From NCBI GenBank assembly GCA_963728835.1, contig CAVSKZ010000003.1:124001-188000 (forward strand): a DNA stretch of 64,000 nucleotides, written 5' to 3'. Made by a program: the position numbers and the translations under genes. Below, one piece after another: positions 27,261 to 34,645 of the stretch. The DNA is from VRUE01 sp963728835 (GTDB taxonomy: Bacteria > Actinomycetota > Thermoleophilia > Solirubrobacterales > 70-9). How positions within the stretch are numbered: the first letter of the stretch is position 1; each line of letters starts with the position of its first letter. The notes under the pieces are model-generated. The model ran no database searches. It was not told the origin of the DNA and saw only the letters and a program-made list of their open reading frames with translations.

Positions 27261-27715
27261 CAAGCGCCCACAACCGCGTCGCCGTCTTGCACGGCGTCAA
27301 CTTCGACATCCTCGAGCGCCGCGACCCCGAGGTCTACGGCGGGCTCTCGCTCTCAGAGCTGGAGCGGAAGATCGGCGGCTGGGCCCGCGAGCTCGGCCTG
27401 GAAGCGATCTTCTTCCAGACCAACTCCGAGGGCGAGTTCGTCGAGTACCTGCACCGGGTGCCGGAGCTGGCCGACGCCGCGCTCGTCAACGCCGGTGCCT
27501 GGAGCCACTACAGCCGGGCGATCGCCGACGCCCTGGACGTCGCCCGCCTGCCCGCGGTCGAGGTCCACCTCTCCGACGTCGAGGGGCGCGACGAGTGGCG
27601 CAAGCTCTCCGTCTTCGACGGCCTGGTCCTGGCGAAGATCTTCGGCAAGGGCCCCGACGGCTACCGCGACGCGCTCGAGCTGCTCGCGGCAGAGCTCGGC
27701 GCGGGCGCCGCTTGA
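27257..27715 (+). CDS. aroQ: 3-Dehydroquinate dehydratase, type II
   Basis: Dehydrates 3-dehydroquinate, the third shikimate step. The order is typical: LHGVNFDILERRDPEVYG (catalytic Tyr in the flexible loop), FFQTNSEGEFVEYLH, LVNAGAWSHYSRAIADAL and PAVEVHLSDVEGRDEWR. Many members have LHGPNLN at the start; here it is LHGVNFD. 152 residues. Starts with GTG overlapping the aroB stop, so translation is coupled. Confidence 0.92.
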   Translation: MTSAHNRVAVLHGVNFDILERRDPEVYGGLSLSELERKIGGWARELGLEAIFFQTNSEGEFVEYLHRVPELADAALVNAGAWSHYSRAIADALDVARLPAVEVHLSDVEGRDEWRKLSVFDGLVLAKIFGKGPDGYRDALELLAAELGAGAA

Positions 27716-28773
27716 TGCAGGCTCGCGGTGACCGTCTCGCCACCCTCGTGGCCGAGCGCGAGCTGGACCGGCTGCTCGTCACCGACCTGGTCAACGTCCG
27801 TTACCTGACCGGCTTCGGCGGCACCAACGGGGCTTGCGTCTGCGGTGGCGAGGCGCGCCTCTTCTTCACCGACTTCCGCTACACCGAGCGTGCCGAGGCG
27901 GAGGTCGAGGGCTGGGAGGTGATCACGGTCACCGACGACTGGCTCGGCGGGATCGCCGCCCACCTGGCGGGGCGGACCGGCTTCGAGGACCAGCAGATGG
28001 CCGTCCGCACGCTGGGGAAGCTGGAGGAGAAGCTTCCCGACGGCGTCACCCTGGAGGGGGCGGGGGGAACGGTCGAGAAGCTGCGCCGGGTCAAGGACGA
28101 GGCCGAGCTGGCGGCGATCGCCGCCGCCTCCGAGCTCGCCGACGAGATCTGGCGGTGGTCGCTGGAGCGCGGCCTCGCCGGGCGCAGCGAGCTCGATGTC
28201 GCCCGCGCCGCCGAGGCCCGCATGCGCGAGCTTGGGGCGGAACCGTCCTTTCCGGCGATCGTCGCCGCCGGCCCGAACGGCGCCCTGCCACACGCCGAGC
28301 CCGGCGGGCGCGAGATCGGCCGCGGCGAGCTGGTCGTCTTCGACATGGGGGCGAAGCTCGACGGGTACTGCTCCGACGGTACCCGCACCTTCGCCACGGG
28401 CGAGCCCGGTGAGCGCGCACGCGAGGTATACGAGATCGTGCGCGAGGCGCAGGAAAGTGCGCTCGGCGCCGTCCGCGCCGCGGCATCCGCCGAGGCGGTC
28501 GACGCGGTCGCCCGCGAGCGGATCGCGGCCGCCGGGCACGGCGAGCGGTTCGGCCACGGCCTCGGCCACGGGGTCGGCCTCGAGGTGCACGAGGAGCCGC
28601 GCGTCTCGCCGCGCTCGGAGGACGTGCTCGAAGCCGGCGAGGTGGTGACCGTCGAGCCGGGCATCTACCTGCCCGGCGAGCTCGGTGTGAGGATCGAGGA
28701 CCTGGTCGTCGTCACCCCGGACGGCCACCGCAATCTCAGCGGCCTGCCCAAGGATCTTCAGCTCGTCGAGTAG
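27715..28773 (+). CDS. M24 family Xaa-Pro aminopeptidase
   Basis: Metallopeptidase that removes an N-terminal residue preceding proline. All five metal ligands are visible: two aspartates in VVFDMGAKLDGYCSDGTRTF, the histidine in FGHGLGHGVGLEVHEEP, and glutamates in VVTVEPGIY and GVRIEDLVVVT. The N-terminal creatinase-like domain (VTDLVNVRYLTGFGGTNG) is present. 352 residues. Its ATG overlaps the aroQ stop by one base. In many bacteria this peptidase sits between aroQ and efp; here efp is 4 kb further on, after an insertion of other genes. Confidence 0.9.
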   Translation: MQARGDRLATLVAERELDRLLVTDLVNVRYLTGFGGTNGACVCGGEARLFFTDFRYTERAEAEVEGWEVITVTDDWLGGIAAHLAGRTGFEDQQMAVRTLGKLEEKLPDGVTLEGAGGTVEKLRRVKDEAELAAIAAASELADEIWRWSLERGLAGRSELDVARAAEARMRELGAEPSFPAIVAAGPNGALPHAEPGGREIGRGELVVFDMGAKLDGYCSDGTRTFATGEPGERAREVYEIVREAQESALGAVRAAASAEAVDAVARERIAAAGHGERFGHGLGHGVGLEVHEEPRVSPRSEDVLEAGEVVTVEPGIYLPGELGVRIEDLVVVTPDGHRNLSGLPKDLQLVE

Positions 28774-28848
28774 GCGGCGCAGACAAGACGTTTAGCGGAA
28801 GACCGCTGTCAGTTTCAAGTAGCGGCGCCGAATAGCCGATGTCACAGC

Positions 28849-29946
28849 GTGATCGCAAGCGCCAAGATCGCGAGCGCCGTGAGTGCTCCCGCCGACACGG
28901 ACCTCCTGCGGCAGCCTGATTCGCTGGCGGAAATCCGCGACGACGCCCGCCGCGAGCGCCTGCTCGACATGCAGGTGCGGCTGCGCCCCTACAGGAGCGG
29001 CTGCTTCGCGATCCTCGCCCTGGCCCTGGTCTCGGTCTCCTCGGAGATCGGCTGGTGGTGGGTCGTCCCTCTCACGGCCGGCCTCGCGGGGTTCACGGTC
29101 GCCGACCACTTCATGAAGCGCAGTGCCCATCCCGGCCTCTGGGCAGCCACGGCCTGGGGGATTCTGCCGCTGCTCCTCGCCGACGCGGTCGTCACGACCG
29201 GCGGCGCCGACAGCCCGGTCCTGATGTGGTTCGCGCTGCCCGCGGTGACGCTTGGGGCGCGATTCTCCCCACGCGGGATGGCCCTCGGAACCGCCTACAT
29301 CTTGGCCCTTCTGCTCGTTGCCACCTTCGGGCTCGATCAGGCGACCGCGTCGGAGCACCATCAGGACGTGATCGCGGCCTGCGCCCTGGTCATGAGCACG
29401 GTGATCCTCTCCGGCGCCCTGGTCGAGTCCGACCGCGCCCACAGGCGCAGTTCCACGCTCGACCCCCTGACCGGGCTCTTCAACCGCAACGCGCTCGAGC
29501 AGCGCCTCGCCGAGCTCGACGGCCAGCCGAGCAGCGAGAAGAACGGGCTCTCGCACGCTCTGCTGCTCTGCGATCTCGACCACTTCAAGCAGGTCAACGA
29601 CCGGCTCGGACACGCCGCCGGCGACCAGGTCCTGCAGGACGTCGCCTACACGATGCGCTCGGTTCTGCGCGCCGGCGACTCGATCTACAGGATCGGCGGC
29701 GAGGAGATCCTCGTCGTCCTGCCCGGCGCCGGCAAGAAGGATGCGGCCTCGATTGCCGAGCGCCTGCGCAGGGCGGTGCGCGAGCTGCGCCCGGTCGGGA
29801 CGGAGGTGACGATCAGCATCGGCGCCGCGGTCTCCAGGCCGGACGTGGTCAACACCGACGACCTGGTCGCCAGGGCCGACGCGGCTCTCTACTCGGCGAA
29901 GGCGAACGGCCGCGACATGGTCTTCATGGACACTGACGATCGTCAG
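28849..29946 (+). CDS. Membrane-bound diguanylate cyclase (GGDEF)
   Basis: Makes cyclic di-GMP. About five hydrophobic helices (residues 50-190) form a membrane sensor of no named type that I recognise, followed by a GGDEF domain from about residue 200: LDPLTGLFNRNALEQRL, LLLCDLDHFKQVNDRLGHAA and the active loop RIGGEEILVVLP (GGEEI). No RxxD inhibitory site is obvious. The frame does not stop where the domain ends: it stays open to 30840, antisense to the whole peptidase gene that follows. I end it at 29946 because a TGA at 29934 lies in another frame, so a shift near the 3' end is likely. Start GTG 28849 or GTG 28879. Confidence 0.75.
29933..29946. repeat. 14-bp perfect palindrome between convergent genes
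   Basis: CTGACGATCGTCAG sits exactly between the end of the diguanylate cyclase and the stop of the convergent M42 peptidase. It has no T-run, so its role as terminator or protein site is open. Confidence 0.5.
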
Positions 29947-30996
29947 TCAGCGACTGAGGTCGACGTCCCCGTCGATGCGCCCTGCGAAGGCCGCGATCAG
30001 CTCGACGGTCGCCTCGACGTCTGCCAGGTCGACCATCTCGACCGGGGAGTGCATGTAGCGCAGCGGGATCTCGACGAGGCCCGTGGGTATTCCCGAACGG
30101 GCGAACTGGACGGCGTCGGCGTCGGTGCCGGTCGAGTTTCCGGAGGCGCCGAGCGTGTGCTCGATCCCGGCCTCCTCGGCGGTCTCGACCAGGAGCTCGA
30201 AGACCCTGGGGGAGAGGGTGGCGCCGCGGAAGATCACCGGTCCGGAGCCGAGCGTGTGGGTGCCCAGCTCCTTCTCGTCGACGCCGGGCGCGTCGGTGGC
30301 GTGGGTGACGTCGACGACGACGGCAAGGTCCGGTTTGACGGCGAAGGCCGAGGTGCGGGCGCCGAAGAGGCCAATCTCCTCCTGCACGGCGGCGATCGCC
30401 GCGAAGCTGCCGCTCAGCGAGCCGCGCTCGTGACAGCGGCGCAGCGCCTCCAGCGCGACGTAGGCGCCGAGCCGGTTGTCCATCGAGCGGGAGATGACGC
30501 GAGAGCCGGCCAGGCGCAGGGGCTCGCTCGCGATCACGACCGGGTCGCCGACCCTGACCAGCCCGGCGGCCTCCTCGCGATCGGCGGCGCCGACGTCGAT
30601 GTGCAGGCCCTTCATCTTGACCACCTTCTTGCGCGCGTCGGCGTCGAGCAGGTGCAGCGGCTTGCGCCCGACGATTCCGAGCACCGGGCCGTTCGGGCCC
30701 TGGACCTCGACCCGCTGTCCGACCAGGATCTGCGGGTCCCAGCCTCCGATCGGCGCGAACCAGAGGAAGCCCTTCTCGTCGATGTGGCGGACGACCAGGC
30801 CGATCTCGTCGATGTGTCCGACCACGGCCAGGAGGGGTGAGGCCTCTCCGATTCGGGCGACGGAGGAGCCGATGCCGTCGGTCGAGAGCGAGGCGAAGGA
30901 GGCCTCCTCGCGCCAGGCGACAGCCGCGGGAGTCTCATACCCCGAGGGGGCGGGAACGCGAAGGAGCTTGTCGAGCAATCCGGGGGTCTCGTGCAC
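29947..30996 (-). CDS. M42 family glutamyl aminopeptidase/endoglucanase-like peptidase
   Basis: Dinuclear metal aminopeptidase of the M42 family, which forms large tetrahedral shells. Ligands: VVGHIDEIGLVV (His, Asp), RSMDNRLGAYVALEAL (Asp), AAVQEEIGLFGA (Glu-Glu), VVDVTHATD (Asp) and PLRYMHSPVE (His). 349 residues from a GTG at 30996. The longer open frame to 31224 has a non-family N-terminus that overlaps the divergent SDR gene, so I reject it. A CATACT box lies 9 bases upstream of the GTG. Confidence 0.88.
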   Translation of the reverse strand: MHETPGLLDKLLRVPAPSGYETPAAVAWREEASFASLSTDGIGSSVARIGEASPLLAVVGHIDEIGLVVRHIDEKGFLWFAPIGGWDPQILVGQRVEVQGPNGPVLGIVGRKPLHLLDADARKKVVKMKGLHIDVGAADREEAAGLVRVGDPVVIASEPLRLAGSRVISRSMDNRLGAYVALEALRRCHERGSLSGSFAAIAAVQEEIGLFGARTSAFAVKPDLAVVVDVTHATDAPGVDEKELGTHTLGSGPVIFRGATLSPRVFELLVETAEEAGIEHTLGASGNSTGTDADAVQFARSGIPTGLVEIPLRYMHSPVEMVDLADVEATVELIAAFAGRIDGDVDLSR

Positions 30997-31005
30997 GGCG
31001 CGGGC

Positions 31006-31011
31006 AGTATG
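31006..31011 (-). promoter_or_regulatory. -10 box for the M42 peptidase gene
   Basis: On the minus strand CATACT ends 9 bases before the GTG at 30996. It is divergent from the box at 31049, so the two genes share a short intergenic promoter region. Confidence 0.45.
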
Positions 31012-31048
31012 TCGATTCGCGCAGATGCTCGCGTTAAGTGAATTGGAA

Positions 31049-31054
31049 TAGCGT
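31049..31054 (+). promoter_or_regulatory. -10 box for the SDR gene
   Basis: TAGCGT ends 6 bases before the ATG at 31061; no Shine-Dalgarno sequence. Confidence 0.45.
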
Positions 31055-31060
31055 GCCGTC

Positions 31061-31864
31061 ATGGCCGCGAACGGTCCCGTCGCCCTCGTCACCGGCGCCT
31101 CCAGCGGCATCGGCGAGGCCGCGGCGCGGAGGCTCGCTTGCGAGCCGGGCATGGAGCTGATCCTCGTCGCCCGGCGCGAGGAGCGCCTGCGGGCGCTCGC
31201 CGAGTCGCTGCCCTGCAAGGCCACCTACCTCGCCGTGGACCTGACCGGCACCGACGCGCCCGAGCGCGTCGGTACCCACGTCTCCGGGCAGGGGGGCCGG
31301 TTGACGCTGCTGGTCAACAACGCCGGCGCCGCCTGGCGCGGCACCTTCGGCGAGGGCGGACACGCCAGCGTCCACCGTCACATCGAGCTCAACTTCGACG
31401 CGGTCGTCCGCCTCACCGAGGCCCTGCTGCCGACGCTGCGAGCCTCGGCGCCCAGCGCGATCGTCAACGTCGCCAGCACCGCGGGCCGCGTCGCCCGCGC
31501 CGGCACCGGCGCCTACTCGGCCAGCAAGTTCGCGCTGATCGGCTGGAGCGACTCGCTCTACGCCGAGGAGCGCGCCGGCGGGGTCCACGTCGGCCTCGTC
31601 CTTCCCGGCTTCATCGCCACCGAGGGCTTCCCGGCGACCGAGCTGCGCGAGAAGGCGCTGACCCGCTGGATCGTCTCCAAGCCCGAGCGGGTCGCCGAGG
31701 CGATCGTCCAGACCGGGCTTCGGGGCAAGGCCGAGCGCTACGTGCCGCGGGCCTACGCGCTCGCCGCCGTGTTCCGCATCCTCACGCCCGGCCTCGTGCG
31801 CCGGGTTCTCGCCGGCGGCTCCGCGGCGAGGCTGACCACGACCACCGCGGCCGAAGCCGAGTAG
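31061..31864 (+). CDS. Short-chain dehydrogenase/reductase
   Basis: Classical SDR with NAD(P) motif TGASSGIGEAAARRL, NNAGAA, the catalytic serine in VNVASTAG and YSASK. RREERLRAL after the second strand suggests NADP preference. 267 residues, with a C-terminus like that of bacterial lipid or retinol-type SDRs (KPERVAEAIVQTGL, then a hydrophobic tail). Substrate unknown. Transcribed divergently from the M42 peptidase. Confidence 0.85.
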   Translation: MAANGPVALVTGASSGIGEAAARRLACEPGMELILVARREERLRALAESLPCKATYLAVDLTGTDAPERVGTHVSGQGGRLTLLVNNAGAAWRGTFGEGGHASVHRHIELNFDAVVRLTEALLPTLRASAPSAIVNVASTAGRVARAGTGAYSASKFALIGWSDSLYAEERAGGVHVGLVLPGFIATEGFPATELREKALTRWIVSKPERVAEAIVQTGLRGKAERYVPRAYALAAVFRILTPGLVRRVLAGGSAARLTTTTAAEAE

Positions 31865-31891
31865 CACCACCTTGCGGTTGGCGCCCGCCGC

Positions 31892-32380
31892 TCAGGTGAA
31901 GCGGGAGGGCGTGATCCGGCAGTGGTGGAATTCGAAGGCGAAGCCGACGTTGTTGGCGGCGTTGGCGCTGCGTTCGACGCGGATCCGTTCGTGGGCGGCG
32001 CGGATCCTGTTCTCTGCCTTCAGCGCCTTGCCCAGGCCTCGAAGGTTCGCCTGCACGACCCTCAGCTGATCGAGCCACCTCGAAAGCCGTGTGTCGTCTT
32101 CGGCTGGGCGGGGCACCGCGGAGAGCTTGTCGACGGTCGAGCCGAACGCGGCCGAGGCATGGATGAACTGCGAGCCGGCCTCCTTCAGCTTGCCGTTGCG
32201 TGCTTTGGCCTGGACGTTCTTGAGGATCCGTTTGTTGGCGATCGTGTTCGCTTCGCAGATCGGCTCGACCTGCGAGACGTATTCGGCCCGGCTCGGGATC
32301 GTTTCCTCCGCGCCGGCCGGGCAGGCGAGGAGCAGCGTCGCAGCGCCGGCCAGCAGGATTGTTCGAGCAGACACCCCCAT
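31892..32380 (-). CDS. Secreted protein of unknown function
   Basis: 162 residues with a signal peptide (TILLAGAATLLLACPAGA; cleavage after AGA likely). LLAC could also act as a lipobox, but what follows it is a further cleavage-site-like PAGAEE. The mature part is helical and charged (RAEYVSQVEPICEANTIANK, LRVVQANLRGLGKALKAENR), with two cysteines that could pair. Similar small exported helical proteins are common in soil actinobacteria; I do not recognise a named family. It is convergent with the SDR gene. Confidence 0.7.
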   Translation of the reverse strand: MGVSARTILLAGAATLLLACPAGAEETIPSRAEYVSQVEPICEANTIANKRILKNVQAKARNGKLKEAGSQFIHASAAFGSTVDKLSAVPRPAEDDTRLSRWLDQLRVVQANLRGLGKALKAENRIRAAHERIRVERSANAANNVGFAFEFHHCRITPSRFT

Positions 32381-32438
32381 TCCCAAGTCGCCAAAGCTTA
32401 CGGCCCCCCGGTGAGGAGGCCGGCTTCCAGCGTCCTGA

Positions 32439-32606
32439 CTAGTGTCCTGAGTAGCAAGCCCTGCGCCGCCCCGGCGGCGTCTCGCCGTCCGTGGCGGCGT
32501 CCTCGGATTTGCCTTTGCCACCGGCAAAGGCTGCACCCTGCGTCCTTGCCACGGTCGCCGATCCACGCGCCGGATGCGACACACGGCTTACGACTCAGGA
32601 CACTAG
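32439..32606. repeat. 168-bp palindromic element, copy 2
   Basis: Terminal arms 32439-32460 and 32585-32606 match as inverted repeats at 20 of 22 positions; the centre has a perfect 9-base hairpin (GCCTTTGCC and GGCAAAGGC). Read on the minus strand, the motifs AAGGACGCAGGG and GAGGACGC flank the hairpin, as in the element at 17306. Its right end contributes the first three bases (TAG) of the TAGGAT box of efp. Confidence 0.75.
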
Positions 32607-32609
32607 GAT
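32604..32609 (+). promoter_or_regulatory. -10 box for efp, formed at the edge of the palindromic element
   Basis: TAGGAT ends 8 bases before the GTG at 32618. Its first three bases are the last three of the element at 32439-32606. Confidence 0.45.
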
Positions 32610-32617
32610 TCGCCGCC

Positions 32618-33178
32618 GTGATCTCCACCAACGAATTCAAGAACGGCTCGCACATCGAGATCGACGGCACGATCTTCCGCATCGTCGAGTTCCAGCACGT
32701 CAAGCCCGGCAAGGGCGGGGCCTTCGTGCGGACCAAGCTGCGCAAGATCGAGGACGGCTCGGTGCAGGACAAGACCTTCCGCGCCGGGGAGAAGTTCCGG
32801 CCGGTTCGCACCGAATCGCGCAAGATGCAGTACCTCTACGACTCTGGCGACGCCGCCGTCTTCATGGACAGCCGCGACTTCGAGCAGATCGAGATCCCGC
32901 GCGAGGTGGCCGGCGAGTCGATGCAGTGGGTGCTGCCCAACGCGGAGGTCGACGTGCTCTTCGTCGACGAGCGGCCCAGCGACGTGCAGGTGGCGAGCGT
33001 GATCGAGATGAAGGTGACCCAGACCGAGCCGGGCGTGAAGGGCGACACCGCCTCGGGCGGCGGCAGCAAGCCGGCCACCCTGGAGTCCGGCGTCACCGTC
33101 CAGGTTCCCCTCTTCATCGAGGAGGGCGAGACGATCCGCGCCGACACCCGCAGCGGCGAGTACGTCTCGCGAGCCTAG
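32618..33178 (+). CDS. efp: Translation elongation factor P
   Basis: Relieves ribosome stalling at proline runs. The KOW-like first domain (STNEFKNGSHIEIDGTIFRI) ends in the loop VKPGKGGAFVRTKLR, whose lysine tip enters the peptidyl-transferase centre. Two OB domains follow, ending in PLFIEEGETIRADTRSGEYV. 186 residues. Start GTG 32618; no Shine-Dalgarno. Begins a standard block (efp, nusB, xseB-like, ispA, dxs). Confidence 0.95.
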   Translation: MISTNEFKNGSHIEIDGTIFRIVEFQHVKPGKGGAFVRTKLRKIEDGSVQDKTFRAGEKFRPVRTESRKMQYLYDSGDAAVFMDSRDFEQIEIPREVAGESMQWVLPNAEVDVLFVDERPSDVQVASVIEMKVTQTEPGVKGDTASGGGSKPATLESGVTVQVPLFIEEGETIRADTRSGEYVSRA

Positions 33179-33223
33179 GCTCGCGCGCCAGCCGACCGGC
33201 GGAAGCGCGAGAATGGAGAACCC

Positions 33224-33604
33224 ATGCGTAGGTCCGACCAGCGCCGCGACGCCGTCTTCGCCTGCTACCAGCGCGACGTCACCGGGCGCCCGCTGGAGGA
33301 GCTGGTGGCGGAGTCGCGGCCGTTCACGCGCGATCTGGCGGCCGGGGTCGAGGCGCACCGCGACGAGCTCGACGCGGCGATCGCCGCTCACGCCAAGGGC
33401 TGGGAGATGGAGCGGATCGCGCCGCTGGAGCGCAACGTGATGCGGGTGGCGCTGTACGAGATCGAGCACTCCCCCGACGTGCCGACCGAGGTTGCGATCG
33501 ACGAGGCGGTCGAGATAGCCAAGGAGTACTGCGGCGTCGACGCGCCCGGCTTCGTCAACGGCGTGCTCGGCGCGATCGCCCGCGAGCGGGAGGGCGTTCG
33601 GTGA
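33224..33604 (+). CDS. nusB: Transcription antitermination protein NusB
   Basis: All-helical protein that with NusE binds boxA RNA during rRNA transcription. Family features: RRSDQRRDAVFACYQRDVTG at the start, WEMERIAPLERNVMRVALYE, and the ending VAIDEAVEIAKEYCGVDAPG then FVNGVLGAIARE. 126 residues. ATG at 33224 with GGAG upstream. Confidence 0.93.
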   Translation: MRRSDQRRDAVFACYQRDVTGRPLEELVAESRPFTRDLAAGVEAHRDELDAAIAAHAKGWEMERIAPLERNVMRVALYEIEHSPDVPTEVAIDEAVEIAKEYCGVDAPGFVNGVLGAIAREREGVR

Positions 33605-33816
33605 GCCGCTTGCGCGAGATCTCCGAGCGGCTTGGCGCGATCGCCCGCGAGCTGGAGGCCGGCGAGGCCGGGGACGCGCGTGCCGCGGAGCTGGCCAACG
33701 AGGCGGCCGAGCTCTCGGCCGAGGCAGTCGAGGAGGCGAACCGGCGCATCCGCGAGGGCGAGGCGGCCGAGCCCGAGCCTCGTGAGCTACCCGGAAGACC
33801 TCCAGGCTCTGGTTGA
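33601..33816 (+). CDS. Exodeoxyribonuclease VII small subunit-like protein
   Basis: 71 residues, almost all helical and acidic (RLREISERLGAIARELEAGE, then AAELSAEAVEEANRRIREGE). It sits where xseB lies in many genomes, between nusB and ispA, and its first helix resembles that of XseB. There is no xseA in the window. The start overlaps the nusB stop (GTGA) and the end overlaps the ispA start by 35 bases, so it is within a coupled operon. Assignment rests on position and weak similarity. Confidence 0.55.
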   Translation: MSRLREISERLGAIARELEAGEAGDARAAELANEAAELSAEAVEEANRRIREGEAAEPEPRELPGRPPGSG

Positions 33817-34645
33817 GGCCGAGCTGGAGCGGCTGCGCTTCGCCCAGACCGGCCCGACCGCCGGCCTGGAGGAGGCGATGCGCTACTCGCTGCTGGCCGG
33901 GGGGAAGCGGGTGCGCCCCGTTCTGGCGCTGGCGACGGCGCGAGCGCTCGGCGCCGAGCCCGAGCGCTTCCTGCCGGTTGCCTGCGCGATCGAGATGGTC
34001 CACACCTACTCGCTGATCCACGACGACCTGCCGGCGATGGACGACGACGAGCTGCGGCGGGGCTTGCCGACCTCCCATGTCAAGTACGGCGAGGACGTGG
34101 CGATCCTCGCCGGCGACGGGCTCTTCGCCGAGGCGATGCGGCTCTCCTGCGAGCAGCCGGGCGAGCCGGCGCGGGTGCTCGCGGCGCTGCGCGAGCTGAG
34201 CGCGGCAACGGGGGTTGAGGGGATGGTCGGCGGCCAGTACGTCGACGTGGTCGGCGGCCGCCGCGACGCCGGGGATCTGCGAGCGCTGCACGCGCTGAAG
34301 ACGGGGAGCTTGATCGCCGCGAGCGTCGGCGTCGTGCTCGTCCTCGAGGGGCTGGGCGAACCTGAGACAATGCCGTTTCGCCGGTTCGCCAGTGAGCTGG
34401 GCGTCCTCTTCCAGATCGTCGACGACATCCTCGACGTGACCGGGAGCGAGGAGCGGCTCGGCAAGCCGCGCGGAAGCGACGAGCGACATGGCAAAATCAC
34501 CTACGTCAGCCACTTCGGCCTCGAGCGGGCGCGCCGGCTCGCGGCCGAGTCCCATGCGAAGGCGGTCGACTCCCTCGACGAAGCCGCCGGCGATACGTCC
34601 GACCTGCGGCGGGTAGCCGACTACATCTTCACCAGGAACGAATGA
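33782..34645 (+). CDS. ispA: Polyprenyl diphosphate synthase (farnesyl/geranylgeranyl type)
   Basis: Condenses IPP with allylic diphosphates. First aspartate-rich motif HDDLPAMDDDELRRG, second FQIVDDILDVTG, plus LLAGGKRVRPVLALATA and HALKTGSLIAAS. 287 residues from GTG 33782. Located directly before dxs, so precursor supply and chain elongation are encoded together. Product chain length cannot be read with certainty. Confidence 0.92.
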   Translation: MSYPEDLQALVEAELERLRFAQTGPTAGLEEAMRYSLLAGGKRVRPVLALATARALGAEPERFLPVACAIEMVHTYSLIHDDLPAMDDDELRRGLPTSHVKYGEDVAILAGDGLFAEAMRLSCEQPGEPARVLAALRELSAATGVEGMVGGQYVDVVGGRRDAGDLRALHALKTGSLIAASVGVVLVLEGLGEPETMPFRRFASELGVLFQIVDDILDVTGSEERLGKPRGSDERHGKITYVSHFGLERARRLAAESHAKAVDSLDEAAGDTSDLRRVADYIFTRNE

